From the NCBI GenBank assembly GCA_958450365.1, contig CAUEEP010000890.1:266501-330500 (forward strand): 64,000 nt of DNA, given 5' to 3'. The notes below the pieces were generated by a model. It saw only the letters and a list, made by a program, of their open reading frames with translations. It was not told the origin of the DNA and did no database searches. The stretch is from Mesorhabditis belari (Eukaryota; Nematoda; Chromadorea; Rhabditida; Rhabditidae). This document shows, in pieces, positions 32,371 to 44,040 of this stretch. The stretch's first letter is position 1; the number at the start of each line of letters is the position of its first letter. The translations under genes and the position numbers were made by a program.

Positions 32371-33800
32371 TCGAAAGCAAAGTAATTACAAGGGAGTCGG
32401 ATGATTGCAAAGATGGACACTAGAATAGATTTTGTTTTTCAAATTCTCAAATGAATGGCTTTCGTTGATTACCAGGTTCAAGATACTTGCAAACTTTTTG
32501 CAAACTTTTTCCCGAACACCAGTAGGAGCTCGAAAGTTTGCTCCAGTTACCATGGCTCGGCCAGATCTTTATCTATGATCTTTATAGCTCTAAATCATAA
32601 GCTAGATTACGGTAGTTAGTTAGGTATGTTCAACCATAATCCGGTCTAGATTTCGTTGTTTTTTCGATCGGTTTACCTCATTAGTAGAAAGCGGTTTTCG
32701 ATCAATTTAGCTCATTGGTAGAGGGTTCATCCGGTAAGCCACCCGGTAAGCGAATCACGGATTCAAAGCCCGAAGCCAACCATGTTTAAAGCAAAATAAA
32801 AGGATTGACGTGTTTAACTCGAGCGTAACGCCGATCACGACTCGAAAATCACTTTTTTCCGAACATCAGTTGATGTTCGGAAGGTTCAAGGATGTTCAAA
32901 AGACTTTCAAGTGTCCAGATTAACAATCAGTTTTGAAAACGTTGCAAGATACCTTTCAAAAAGTTCGTTTTAAAACTGTTTATGCTTCAAGCTCATGTCA
33001 AGTTTTTCGCTGACGAAAGACCTTTACTCAAAAAAGAAGCCTGTTTTCGACGTTAAACTTTCAAAACTGGCTCCAGTTGGGGTTTTTCTCGGATTTAATT
33101 TCACAGTTGCTTCCAGTTTAATTTCCCAGTCCCAGTCGCTCACTCCAGAACCAGCAACATGTGCAGAGCGACAAATAACGAATTTCTCGAATTTCTCGAA
33201 ATTCCCCAAACGATATACTCGATTTGCGCCAAATAAGAACCAAAATAGTTTCTCTTTAGCACTAAAACAAAGTTCAATGGAGCGAAGAAAGGCAAAAACA
33301 AAAGAAATCGGCGGTTTGTCTTGTACGGGGTTTATCTTGTTTTATACTCTAAAATTGTTTTTACTTTCTAGCAAAAAACACTCAAAAAAGATTAAAAAAT
33401 GAAAAGTTCAATAAATACAAAAAAAACATTTTGAAATCACTTTTTAAACTCAAATTTCTTGAGCCAACTTTCTCAGAAATGGCGATCAATTGGCAAGAAT
33501 TAAATGCGAAATTCGAAAAGCATCTGTTTTTAATGTAAAAGTCTAAGTGAAATAGTGAAATAGTGAAATTTTTCATTTTTTTCCCCGTGTTTCCTTGCTT
33601 TTCGCTCAGAAATGACTCTTTTCTTTCAAAAGCTTTCAAAAGTTCACATCAAAATTGGGTTACGCTGAAGAATTTCCAAGAAAACGGCATTTTTTTCTGA
33701 GGAATCGCTTGAAGTACGCGTGCCGAAAAAACGAGTTAACTAGGCTCAAGCATTTGGATTAAATCACTTTCCAAAGTGCCAAAGTATGCGAAATTTGGTG
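32371..33800 (+). repeat. Class II 3' flank of copy B
   Basis: Inverted copy at 40480-41860, next to C2. It holds a tRNA-like sequence, a stretch repeating gatgttcgg, and a 135-codon frame (32995-33402) that is not maintained in the sister because of a 27-bp triplication and other changes. No gene is called. Confidence 0.88.
32706..32781 (+). tRNA. tRNA-like sequence in class II flank
   Basis: tagctcattggtagagggtt (A-box and D-arm) and cacggattcaaagcccg (B-box region). The sister at 41476-41549 has the better gggttcaaatccc. The 5' acceptor strand is lost. A duplicated A-box-like piece lies just upstream (acctcattagtagaaagc). Confidence 0.45.
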
Positions 33801-34005
33801 GTTCGTTTGGGGAAACGAACGCTAAGAACCATGAACCTTGACTCTAAAGGTTTTTAGAACTAAACTAAACTTCTAAACTAAAGTAAAGTCCTTTTAGACC
33901 TTTTTTTATGTTTTTGATGTTTTTTGGTGTTCTTTGTTTTAAACTTGATTCGAATTTGATCGGAAACAATTGAATTTGCTTTGGTTTGGTTTGAAATGCA
34001 AATGA
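33700..34005 (+). repeat. Direct repeat D3, copy 1
   Basis: The stretch from aaaaacgagttaact through ccaaagtgccaaagtatgcg to gctttggtttggtttgaaa recurs at 34740-35000. The two copies flank the S1 arm, as if S1 or a larger piece had been inserted or bridged by duplication. Confidence 0.85.
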
Positions 34006-34009
34006 AATT

Positions 34010-34690
34010 TGAAAAATGCCAAAATATTTAGGTTAATGGAAGTTACAAAGTTACTTTGTTCTGTAATCTTTGATCTGAACTAATCCAGCTAATAAACAGC
34101 AAACAAACAAACTTTGGACACATCCTGATCTTTTTCTAGAACTAGTTTTGTTAATCTATGCTTGTTTTTCGAAAGATAAATCAATTCTAAAGAAAATTCT
34201 AAAAGATTCTAAGAGATTCTAAGAGATTCTAAAGAGCTTCTAAAGAATTTGTTGACTTGAATCGTAGTTTGAAATGGATTTGCTATCAATGTCTTTAAGA
34301 GATCATAAGTAAGGCCTAGGCTGATTTGATTTAAAAAATTGATTGATTGATTTAGATTGATTTAGATTGATTAATTGATTTAGAAACCATTCTACATAGT
34401 TTATAAAATAGTGATGAAAAGTGGATCTATTTCGATAATACTATTCGAAAACGGCAAAGGCTAGGACCAGGAGAACGGCCAAATTCGACAGTGAAACCGA
34501 AATTCGACCATTGATGAGCATCTCCACGCCATTGGAAAGGCGATGAGATGCGGGAAATGGCTTCCTCACGAGTTAAGCAGTGCAAACGCTCGTCTAGCTC
34601 CGAACAACCTAATAGTTTATACAATAGTTTATATTATTTCTTATAGTTTAGTTGAAGTGGCAACAACTAGATAAGTTTTAACGCTAAAAT
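34010..34690 (+). repeat. Repeat S1 arm with inserted sequence
   Basis: S1 sequence runs from ccaaaatatttaggttaatg to catagtttataaaatagt, is interrupted by about 200 bp of unrelated sequence (34410-34610), and resumes at aatagtttatacaatagttt. It is the inverse partner of 26310-26720. The insert carries a 65-codon minus frame (34427-34624) with no known domain. Confidence 0.7.
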
Positions 34691-34739
34691 TTCATTTTTT
34701 TTTTTCATTCAGTGAGTCACTGAAATTCTCGGAAATCCG

Positions 34740-35000
34740 AAATCGAAAAACGAGTTAACTCAAGGCTCAAGCATTTGAATTAAATCACTTTCCAAAGTGC
34801 CAAAGTATCCGAAATTTGGAGTTTCGTTTGGGGAAACGAACTCTAAGAACCTTGAACCTTGCCTCTAAAGGTTTTTAGAGTTCTAAACTAAAATAAAGTC
34901 CTTTTAGACCTTTTTTTGATGTTAAACTGGTGTTTTTTGTTTTAAACTTGATTCGAATTTGATCGGAATCAATTGAATTTGCTTTGGTTTGGTTTGAAAA
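34740..35000 (+). repeat. Direct repeat D3, copy 2
   Basis: Second copy of 33700-34005 with small indels. Confidence 0.85.
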
Positions 35001-35115
35001 TCCTCAAAACAAACATGGAATTTTTTCAAAACCGGTTTAGTGGTTGAAAATGATTTTGAAGAGAGGGAAAATGAGGAAAATGACAAAATTGCCTGATAAA
35101 GCCATAGAATTACTA

Positions 35116-35382
35116 CCGTAAATACTGTAATAGTACCCCAACCCCCGCCCCGTACAGTCGCGTAGTCACAAAAGTCTTTTAGTATTTCATTTTTTTCAAA
35201 GCGCTCGTACTTTCAAAAAATGCGTCTTTGGTATGAAAAAATAGCTGAAATTCAGGGTATTTTTTGATACCTAAGCGCGCATTGTAGCATAAACCAGTGT
35301 CGAGAAAAACTCGTTCAAAGCTAGACTACGCAACACTTCGCACCGTCATTATGAGACTGGGGTACTATTACAGTATTTACGG
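35116..35382. mobile_element. MITE with 25-bp perfect inverted ends (267 bp)
   Basis: Ends ccgtaaatactgtaatagta plus cccca match perfectly in inverse at the right end, flanked by TA (35114-35115, 35383-35384). The interior has no coding capacity. The end sequence is related to the larger element at 57030-58088. Confidence 0.9.
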
Positions 35383-35464
35383 TAGGTTGATCCACTAGTA
35401 TCCCTCCAATGTTGCCAAGATTGCGAATTATCGAAGAACGCTTGATTCTGTGATTGAAAGTAGT

Positions 35465-35670
35465 CGTTTACCTAAATCTCGACCTCTTCTGCATTCTAAA
35501 ACTTCTTAAACTGATATTCTTTAACTGGCAATTCACAAGAAAATGTTGCATCGATCTGAAGATGTAAGAATCAGATGGTGATAAGTCTGAACTATATAGC
35601 GCATGCGGTAATTCCTCTAACTCCATACAAGAAGCTTTCGCTGAATCGCGACGATTTCGACGCATACGAC
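35465..35670 (-). pseudogene. Mariner transposase C-terminal fragment, copy 1
   Basis: Minus-strand frame with LPHALYSSDLSPSDSYIF, matching the mariner YSPDLAPSDYHLF region. It duplicates part of the 36954-37322 fragment. Confidence 0.75.
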
Positions 35671-36049
35671 AAGAAGCGATTCGAGCAGTTCATCAGGATC
35701 ATTTTGAATCAGATTTTTTATCTAAATATATACTAGATTGATGCAAATGAGATTACGGTTTTTAAATTTCTTTAGGTAATCAATTTATTCAAAAATATAT
35801 GCATCATCGTTATCTAAATCTCTCCAACGTTGCTTCAGATTCCGGATCTTTATCGAAGAACTCTTGATTCTGTGATTGAAAGTAGTTGCTGTGATCGAAA
35901 GTAGCAGCATCGAAAACTATATGATAACACGTCTAATTATGTAGAAAATAAGAAAATTTAAAGAATGATTTAAAGAATGATTTAAAGAATGATTCATAGA
36001 TTCAGTACTGAAGGATTCAGTATTTAAGATTAAACTGAAGCTCTAAATA

Positions 36050-36569
36050 TTGGGTTGGGGAGAATGAGTCGGCGCCGAAAATGAAAAAAATGTCTAAAAC
36101 TTCTATTCGACTTCGTCAAATAATATGCGTTTGATATGAGTAGAATGGTTAACTAATTCTCTACAAAATGACATTTAAAAGAAAATTCAAACAGCGCCTC
36201 CGCTCAAGAAAAAGCCATTTTTTTACAAAAACTACAAACTGTCATCTAGAAAAAACCATTGGTGGGATCTTCCTGCAAATTTGGCAACTTAAGTAATTGA
36301 ATGTGCTCTATCTTTTTATATAAACACCAAAGGAGGTTTATGTGGAAGAAACTGCTCAAGCAATGAGTCGGACTTTTTGTCATTTTGATTAGCTGTGTTT
36401 GGGAATCCATAAAATCCCAAAAAAGAAAAGCTTTGTGGAATCTCTCAAAAGCCATTTTGTAAAGAAATAGTGGACCATTTTGATGAAACAAAACATGTAT
36501 TTAAAGAAGGTTTTATGGGTGCAAAAAGTTTCTTTAAATTTCGGCGCCGACTCATTCTCCCCAACCCAA
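36050..36569 (-). mobile_element. Mariner-type MITE, copy 4 (520 bp)
   Basis: Same family as 7048, 9697 and 14397, in inverse orientation, flanked by TA at 36048-36049 and 36570-36571. It is inserted in the mariner remnant, in a gattgaaagtagttgctgtg tract. Confidence 0.93.
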
Positions 36570-36589
36570 TAGTTGCTGTGATTGAAAGT

Positions 36590-36860
36590 AGTTGCTCACC
36601 CAAACCCAAACCTCTTGCGCATTCTTAAACTAGCAATTCGCAAGGGATATTGCATCGATATGAAGAGGTGGAAATCAGATGGTGAAAAGTCTGCACTTGT
36701 CACCATCATGCGGTAATCCTTTCCATCCTAATTCTTCTAAATCCATACAAGAAGCTTTCACTGTTTGAGCTGGCGCATTGTCACAGAGAAAGTTGACAGT
36801 CGAGAGATTTAAATCCTTTTTACTCAAAATTTGGTCAACCTTCTTGTGCTATTGAAGAAA
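36590..36860 (-). pseudogene. Mariner transposase C-terminal fragment, copy 2
   Basis: Near duplicate of the adjacent 36910-37180 stretch (gcaagggatattgcatcgat, gaagctttcactgtttgagc). No long frame remains. Confidence 0.7.
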
Positions 36861-36953
36861 ACAAGTTGCAAAAGTTTAAGAATGCGCAACTCTTGATTCT
36901 GTGATTGAAAGTAAGTTGATCACCCGAATTTCGACTTCTTGCGCATTCTTAAA

Positions 36954-37322
36954 CTAGCAATTCGCAAGGGAATGTTGCATCAATGTGAAGATGTAAAAAT
37001 CAGATGGTGATAAGTCTGAACTATATAGCGCATGCGGTAATCCTTTCCATCCTAATTCTTCTAAATCCATACAAGAAGCTTTCACTGTTTGAGCTGGCGC
37101 ATTGTCACAGAGAAAGTTGACAGTTGAGGGATTTAAATCCTTTTTACTCAAGATTTCGTCAACCTCCTTGATCTTTTGAAGAAAACAAGGTGAATCAACT
37201 GTTTTTCCGGGCTCTAATAATTCGTAATAAACAAGCTCCTGATCTTTCACCACAACATCGCTTTGTGTCCATGATAATCCGGCTTTGAAGTTGAAATTGG
37301 CATTTGACCCTAGCTGAGTCAT
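36954..37322 (-). pseudogene. Mariner transposase DDD fragment, copy 3
   Basis: Open frame of 122 codons. It contains KIKEVDEILSKKDLNPST, FLCDNAPAQTV with the second catalytic Asp, and LPHALYSSDLSPSDFYIF with the third. The N-terminal parts lie further left on the minus strand, out of frame. Confidence 0.82.
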
Positions 37323-37544
37323 TGTCTAACTGAGAAGTGTTATCGAAGTGAATCCACTTCTCATCCATCGTCAAGATATTCTCAAAAAATGGCTTCTTTT
37401 CGACTTGAAAAGCAAGATATGGTTGATCGAAACGCCAGATTCTCGATGCTTAATTGATGTGAAACCCATCATCCATTAGGATTGGTTTTTCCGATTATTT
37501 CCAAATGGCGGACAATTGTTGATTGATCACATTGGAGATGTTTG

Positions 37545-37850
37545 GCAAGCTCTTGTTTGGCAAGCTTTTGTTTGGCAGGCAAAGCTTGTTTGGCAGGCAA
37601 AGCTTGTTTGGCAGGCAAAGCTTGTTTGGCAGGCAAAGCTTGTTTGGCAGGCAAAGCTTGTTTGGCAGGCAAAGCTTGTTTGGCAGGCAAAGCTTGTTTG
37701 GCAGGCAAAGCTTGTTTGGCAAGCTCTTGTTTGGCAAGCTCTTGTTTGGCAGGCTCTTGTTTGGCAGGCTCTTGTTTGGCAGGCAAATCTTGCTTGGCCA
37801 GCTCTTGTTTGGCAAGCTCTTGTTTGGCAGGCAAAGCTTGTTTGCGTTGG
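37545..37850. repeat. 18-bp minisatellite inside the mariner HTH
   Basis: About 17 units of tttggcaggcaaagcttg or tttggcaagctcttg-type. The unit grades into tttggcaagctcttgtttgg next to the HTH codons for QELAKHLQCDQ, so the unit derives from the transposase's own sequence. Eighteen bases and no stops keep several frames open on both strands, giving KQALPA and LAGKAC repeats. Confidence 0.93.
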
Positions 37851-38397
37851 ATCGGCTTAGCTGTTCCAATTCATTTTTATCGATCACTACCGAACGATGC
37901 CCATATGCCTCGTCTTCAAGAGATTCAATACTTTCTCGGAATCAGGGAAACCAGAGCTGAGAAGATCTTTCAGTCATAACTTATTCCACAAAAGCGGAAA
38001 AGATCCCAATGTGATTCTGGAGCCTTTTTGCCGAACTTGAAATCGTAGAGAAGACAAGCATACTTTTGATTTACCATGATCTAAAGCAAATATCAATTAA
38101 AAAGTAAAAGCTCTGACTTTAAAAAAGCGTAAAAATAAATGAAATATACTGACATCAATATCTAAAAGAAAAACAAATTCCAGATTAAAAAATGGAAAAT
38201 TTTATACCGAATTTCTTTTGAATACAGTAAGCCGACGAATAAAAAGAGTCAACTTTTAGCAAACGTTTCAAACATTAACGTCAAATTTCTACTAAAAGAA
38301 ATCAAGCGCTATCTCTCAGCATTCAACTTCTTCAGCAGCTATCGTAATTCGTAATTTTTCAATCCATCACTTCAATTTTGATATCATTTAATGAGGA

Positions 38398-38970
38398 ATC
38401 AAAAGGCTCAGTTAATGATATAAAAATTGAGTTCATCTAATAGAAACTAGGCAAATAACGAGAGTTTTCTGAAATAGACGTCTTTTAGAAAACGAATTAA
38501 TCGCGAGCCTAGCCAGCTTGACCAGATGAACACCATTTCTAATCAATAAATTCGATTCCAACTTGTAAAGCTTTCCTTTATGAGCTACACGGACTCCAAA
38601 ACACTCCAAAACACTCCAAAACACTCCAATACACTCCAAAACACTCCAATACACTCCAATACCCTCCAAAGAACGGACTGTAATGGAAAAATTGATTGTG
38701 AATGTTTTAAAATGTGTATTTCGATATGTAATAGCTCCATTTTTTCGTCAAAAGACAGCAATTCTTGTTATGAATTTTTTGAGTTCAAAGAAACAAATTC
38801 ATCTTTTAATATGGCCCCTTACAAGCTGATTTTATCAAGGATTTTATCAAATAAACAAGATAAGATCGTGCTTAGAGGAAAACTAGGCACTTATAGATCA
38901 TCGTTGCCTTTTTGGAGATATCGATTACGGTTATTTTTGTTCAGCAAAACCTGAATCCTTTATAATTACT
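38398..38970 (-). repeat. Class I 3' flank of copy C1
   Basis: Matches D's flank (50905-51410) and, inverted, A's flank (25931-26300). A 10-bp run of acactccaaa/acactccaat units (38593-38668) is expanded to about eight units. The 124-codon plus frame starting in it is not conserved. Confidence 0.8.
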
Positions 38971-40330
38971 GTGCTTCCAATCTTTGAAAATAGATCAAAT
39001 ACACATTTATTTACAGGCAAAGTACATAAATCAACGGTTTTTTTTTTCATTTTTTTCATTTCAAAACATTGAGGATCACAAAAACATCACTTTTCTTTGA
39101 GCGGAAGACGGAAAAGTATAGAAAAACCCGTACAAGTTGTGGATTTCTTAGAGAAATTTTCAAAACAAAGATGAAAATATTTTGATTATCAACTAAAAAT
39201 GGCAATGCTCTACAAGAAAATAACAATTTGATCAAAATAGATTGTGAAATTGGAGTAAAGGAGGAATGGGCACTTTGTTTAAGGCAAATTGGAACAAGAT
39301 GGGAAGACACAGATTGAAATGAATGATGTTGGACTCAAGAATTAGGCTTGGAAGTGAGTAAGCTTAACAACGAGGCCATTAGATTGATGATTTTAAGGAA
39401 GAAGTTGGAAATGTGAAAGATTTTGTTGATTTCAGTTTAGAACTGGCTGTCAACTGGAGCGCGTCGTCGGAGTTTTCGGTGAGTGCGGCTGTGACGGAAT
39501 TTGCTCGGTTGATGGGCATCTTTAGAGCCAATCACATGGAATCTCGGGACCTCAGCGCCTAGAAATTGGAGATGAATAAAGTGTAGATGAAATTCGATTA
39601 TCAGCCGGTTAACAGCTGGAGTTGAGTTAAGTTAGATCAAGTTTATCTAAGCCTTATTGACTATCAATGATCTGATAAAGAAATGAAGGAACTGGCAAAG
39701 AAGAGATTTTCGTAAGATAACTCATTTCATTTAAAAATCTACCTTTCGGCAAAAGGCATCCGAGACTCGAGAAGAAGCACATTCGGTCGTAAATTGTTGG
39801 GATTGGGTGAACGATTTTGAACTGGGAGATTTGATTCTCTTCTGATTTCGATTCTTCCGAGCTTGATGATTGGCCTGTGCGTTTGTGATGATGGGATGGT
39901 TTGCTGAAATTGGGAAAAATGAATAGAACTACAGCTAGCTAATAGGAAAATACCTAAAAGGCAGTATGTCAACTCTGGTTTCCTTCAAAACCCTTCAAAA
40001 TCTCCAGTTACTCACCAATTGCTCGATTGGAAGAGAGGGACGAAAATGAGTGAAACGAGGAAAATTTGGAGTCCGAACATGGCACTATCTGGAAAGAAGT
40101 CAGAAGCAAAATTGCAAAAGAGGAAGCCCAATCTTTCCGGGAAATGTGGATTATAGCTTGAGAATTGCCAGAAGTAATTTTTAATACAAAATGACATTGT
40201 AGCAAAGAGTCTGAAGAAGGATTTTGGATTTTAAAAAGTGAAATCCGGCGTTCAGAATTGGGGAAAGAAATAGGAAAAAGATCGGCCTATATACCGGAAA
40301 TTCCTCGAGAGGGAAATCCCGGAGCCTTTT
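38970..40330 (-). repeat. Segmental duplication, copy C1 (partial)
   Basis: Inverted copy of the 3' quarter of A. It includes the gene and its TATATA box and stops around 40330-40480, where the class II flank of C2 begins. It is the most diverged copy. Confidence 0.85.
39437..40080 (-). CDS. Two-cysteine secreted peptide-precursor-like gene, copy C1
   Basis: Exons on the minus strand: 40080-40016, 39903-39743 and 39558-39437 (65, 161 and 122 bp). All splice borders are kept and the 115-codon frame is open. It is the most diverged copy: the leader reads MFGLQIFLVSLIFVPLFQSS and the tail has VIGSKDAHQPSKFRHSRTHR followed by KLRRRAPVDSQF. The core MCFFSSLGCLLPK is unchanged. tatata lies at 40288-40293 and AATAAA (minus) at 39006-39011. 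A functional gene is likely but relaxed constraint is possible. Confidence 0.75.
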
Positions 40331-40479
40331 TTGTTTTTTGTTCTGATTTTTTCGGGAAACAAGAACACTCTTTGAGTTCAACCAGAAAAAGTCCAGAAAA
40401 AGTTCTTACGGTAATCCGATTGTGGGAACTTCTGGATGCGTCAAACGTAAGTAATCTTCAATCTGTAATCTGTAATCTT

Positions 40480-41860
40480 CACTTTGGAAAGTGATTTAAT
40501 CCAAATGCTTGAGCCTAGTTAACTCGTTTTTTCGGCACGCGTACTTCAAGCGATTCCTCAGAAAAAAATGCCGTTTTCTTGGAAATTCTTCAGCGTAACC
40601 CAATTTTGATGTGAACTTTTGAAAGCTTTTGAAAGAAAAGAGTCATTTCTGAGCGAAAAGCAAGGAAACACGGGGAAAAAATGGAAAATTTCACTATTTC
40701 ACTATTTCACTTAGACTTTTACATTAAAAACAGATGCTTTTCGAATTTCGCATTTAATTTTTGCCAATTGATGGCCATTTCTGAGAAATCTGGCTCAAGA
40801 AATTGAGTTTAAAAAGTGATTTCAAAATGTTTTTTTGTATTTATCGAAAAATTTTCATTTTTTAATCTTTTTTGAGTGTTTGAGTGAAAGAAAAAACAAT
40901 TTTAGAGTATAAAACATGCCGTACAAGATAAACCGTCGATTTCTTTTGTTTTAGCCTTTCTTCGCTCCATTAAACTTTGTTTTAGTTCTAAAGAGAAGCT
41001 ATTTTGGTTCTTATTGGGCGCAAATCGAGTATTTAGTTTGGGGAATTTCGAGAAATTCGTTATTTGTCTTTCTGCACTTGTTGCTGGTTCTGAAGTGAGC
41101 GACTGGGACTGGGAAATTAAACTGGAAGCGACTGAGAAATTAAACTGGAAGCGACTGGGAAATTAAATCCGAGAAAACTCCCAGCTATAGCCAGTATTGA
41201 AGGTTTAACGTCGAAAACAGGCTTCGTTTTTGAGAAAAGCTCTTTCGTAAGTGAAAAACTTGAAACATAAACAGTTAATGCGTTTAAAACAAACTTTTTG
41301 AAAGGCATCTTGCAACGTTTTCAAAACTGATTGTTAATCTGGACACTTGAAAGTCTTTTGAACATCCTTGAACCTTCCGAACATTAACTGATGTTCGGAA
41401 AAAAGTGATGTTCGAGTCGTGATCGGCGTTACGCTCGAGTTAAACACGTCAATTCTTTTATTTTGCTTCAAACATGGTTGGCTTCGGGATTTGAACCCGT
41501 GATTCGCTTACCGGGCGGCTTACCAATGAACCCTCTACCAATGAGCTAAACCCCTACCAATGAGCTAACAATGAGCTATTCTGATGCTCGAAAAAGCATC
41601 AGAATCTAGACCGGATTATAGTTAAACATACCTAACTAGCTACCGTAATCTAGCTTATGATTTAGAGCTATAAAGATCATAGATAAAGATCTGGCCGAGC
41701 CATGGTAACTGGAGCAAACTTTCGAGCTCCTACTGGTGTTCGGGAAAAAGTTTGCAAGTATCTTGAACCTGGTAATCAACGAAAGCCATTCATTTGAGAA
41801 TTTGAAAAACAAAATCTATTCTAGTGTCCATCTTTGCAATCATCCGACTCCCTTGTAATT
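40480..41860 (-). repeat. Class II 3' flank of copy C2
   Basis: Reverse complement of 32371-33800. A 27-bp unit around gggaaattaaactggaagcg is present about three times at 41096-41165 but once in the partner. It carries the tRNA-like sequence at 41476-41549. Confidence 0.88.
41476..41549 (-). tRNA. tRNA-like sequence in C2 flank
   Basis: Minus strand: tagctcattggtagaggg (A-box), then gcgaatcacgggttcaaatcccg with a good T-arm. The 3' half is tRNA-like but the 5' acceptor strand does not pair with agccaacc. A-box-like pieces are repeated to its right (41550-41580). Relic rather than gene. Confidence 0.45.
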
Positions 41861-42315
41861 ACTTTGCTTTCGATCTTTGAAAATAGATCAAATACATATT
41901 TATTTACAGGCAAAGTACATAAATCAACGATTTTTTTTCATTTGTCTTTTTCACGACACAAAAACATCACTTTTCTTTGAGCGGAAAACGGAAAAGGATA
42001 GAAAACCCGTACAAGTTGTGAATTTTTTAGAGAAATTTTGAAAACAAAGATGAAAATATTTTGACTATCAAGTAAAAATGGCAATGCTCTACAAGAAAAT
42101 AACAATTTGATCGAAGTAGATTGCAAAATTGGACTAGAGGAAAGCTGGGCACTTTGTCTAAGGCAAACTGGTTCAGATGGCAAGACACAGCTTGAAATGA
42201 ATGATGTTGGACTCAAGAATTAGGCTTGGAAGTGAATAAGCTTAACAAGGCTGTCATTTGATTAATGATCTTAAGGAAACAAGTTAGAAATGTGAAGGGT
42301 TTTGTTGAATTCAGT

Positions 42316-42950
42316 TTAGAACTGGCTGTCAATTGGAGCACGTCGTCGCGTTTTTTGGTGAGTGCGGCGGTGACGGGGTTTGCTCGGTTGATGGGCATCT
42401 GTAGAGCGAATCACATGGAATCTCGGGACCTCAGCGCCTAGAAATTGGAGATGTGTAAAGTGTAGATGAAATCCGATTATCAGCCGGTTAACAGCAGGAG
42501 TTGCGTTAGGTTTGATCAAGTTTATCTTAGCCTTATTGACTATCAATGATCTGATTAAGAAATAAAGGATCTGGCAAGGAAGAGATTTTAGTAAGATAAA
42601 TGAATTCATTTAAAAATCTACCTTTCGGCAAAAGACATCCGAGACTCGAGAAGAAGCACATTCGGTCGTAAATTGTTGGGATTGGGTGAACGATTTTGAA
42701 CTCGGGGATCTGATTCTCTTCTGATTTCGATTCTTCCGAGCTTGATGATTGGCCTGTGCGTTTGTGATGATGGGATGGTTTGCTGAAATTGAAAAAAATG
42801 AGTAAAACTATAGCTAGCTAATAGGAAAATACTTAAAAGGTAAGTATGCCAGCTCTGGTTTCCTTCAAAATCTCCAGTTACTCACCAATTGCTCGATTGG
42901 AAGAGAGCGACGAAAATGAGTGAAACCAGGAAAATTTGGAGTCCGGACAT
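42316..42950 (-). CDS. Two-cysteine secreted peptide-precursor-like gene, copy C2
   Basis: Minus-strand exons 42950-42886, 42782-42622 and 42437-42316, again 65, 161 and 122 bp. The 115-residue product has leader MSGLQIFLVSLIFVALFQSS, KRTGQ, QIPEF in place of QISQF, the invariant core, and HRRTHQKTRRRAPIDSQF as in B. The upstream box is tattta as in B. AATAAA (minus) is at 41899-41904. Fully intact. Confidence 0.82.
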
Positions 42951-44016
42951 TGCGCTATCTGGAAATTTGGCGAATGAGTGGAAAATTTGGGAAATGAAGA
43001 CACAAAAAAACCGTTTGTAGTCAAAAGCAGAAGCTTTTGCGAAAGATAAAGCACAAAAAATGTGGATTATAACTTGAGAATTGCAAAAAGTAATGTTTAA
43101 TTCAAAATGGCGTTGTAGCAAAGAGTCTGAAGAAGGAGTCTAGATTTTGAAAAGTGAAATCCGGCGTTCAGAATTTGGGAAAGAAATAGGGAAAAGACCC
43201 GCCTAAATACCGGAAATTCCTCGAGAGGGAAACCGCCTCTTTTTCCGATACCATACTTTTCTGGTCACACCCCCACGGTCAAAAAAAATAACGAATGGAG
43301 AAAAATGTAGTCATAAAGGTGAATAATCCAAAGATCCCCTGAACGGGGAACAAAAATACTAGTAAGATTAAGCAGAAAAAGTAACAGTAAGCCGATTGCG
43401 GGGATTTTTGCCTTGGTCAAGCGTGATTGCTTTGTAATTTGTAACCTTTGGAAGCCGGGGAGTGCAAGGATTTTGGTTAATTCAAACGGCAACTTTCCTG
43501 AGAGCAAAAATGAATGTAGATTTGTGGGAATTCTCTGGAAAGTGAGCTGGAAATTTTGGGAAACTTCATTAGCCAGTCGAATCAAAATGCGATTGGTCAA
43601 ATAAAGCTCAGTACTCAGTAAATCTACAGGACAGTACCCAGTTGCATTTAACAAAGAAAACACTAGAACACTTCCCGAAAGAAATTAGGGATCAGGGAGA
43701 CAGAAAGGAAACGAAAAAGCGAATAAGCAAAGAAAGTTACTGTAGTCTAGCTACAGTAGTTTTTTTGCTTAGGCTCAGGCTCAGCCATTTCATAAACTGA
43801 CAGCCAATCCTGCAAATCAGTGAAGCAAACAACTTAATTTGTCCAAAGAATAACTGCAACTAGAAAATGTTGAAAGAAAGAAAGCTTCGACTACAGTAGT
43901 CCAGACTCAGCTCTAGTCACCTCAAAAGGACAGCCAATCCTGGATTGAATGAAGTGAAGATTTGACTGAATCCAAAACCAAAGAATGGCAATCTCCACGC
44001 TTTCTTGTACTCTTTT

Positions 44017-44040
44017 ATACAGCAAACACCCCGCCCATTC
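44017..44040 (-). promoter_or_regulatory. Promoter-like GC box plus TATA, copy C2
   Basis: On the minus strand gggcggggtgtttgctgtat runs into tataaaag, identical to copy A in this stretch. Confidence 0.35.

Larger units (their letters stand above)
35731..38090 (-). mobile_element. Degenerate mariner remnant with internal duplications
   Basis: A mariner-like end (ttgatgcaaatgagattacg) lies at 35731-35765. Going left on the minus strand from 38090: MVNQKYACLLYDFKFGKKAP, SLEDEAYGHRS, a second HTH (LAKHLQCDQSTIVRHLEIIG), TMDEKWIHFDN (first catalytic Asp), CDNAPAQTV (second Asp) and YSSDLSPSDFYIF (third Asp). Stops and frameshifts break it. The C-terminal fragment is present three times (35465-35670, 36590-36860, 36954-37322), and a MITE sits inside. 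Confidence 0.8.

Noticed and set aside
32995..33402. 135-codon plus frame in the class II flank
   Set aside because: The inverted sister (41117-41308 region) has a 27-bp triplication and loses the frame, so it is not maintained.
37469..37979. Four long overlapping frames on both strands
   Set aside because: All result from the 18-bp stop-free minisatellite. Only the short HTH stretch at the mariner edge is meaningful.
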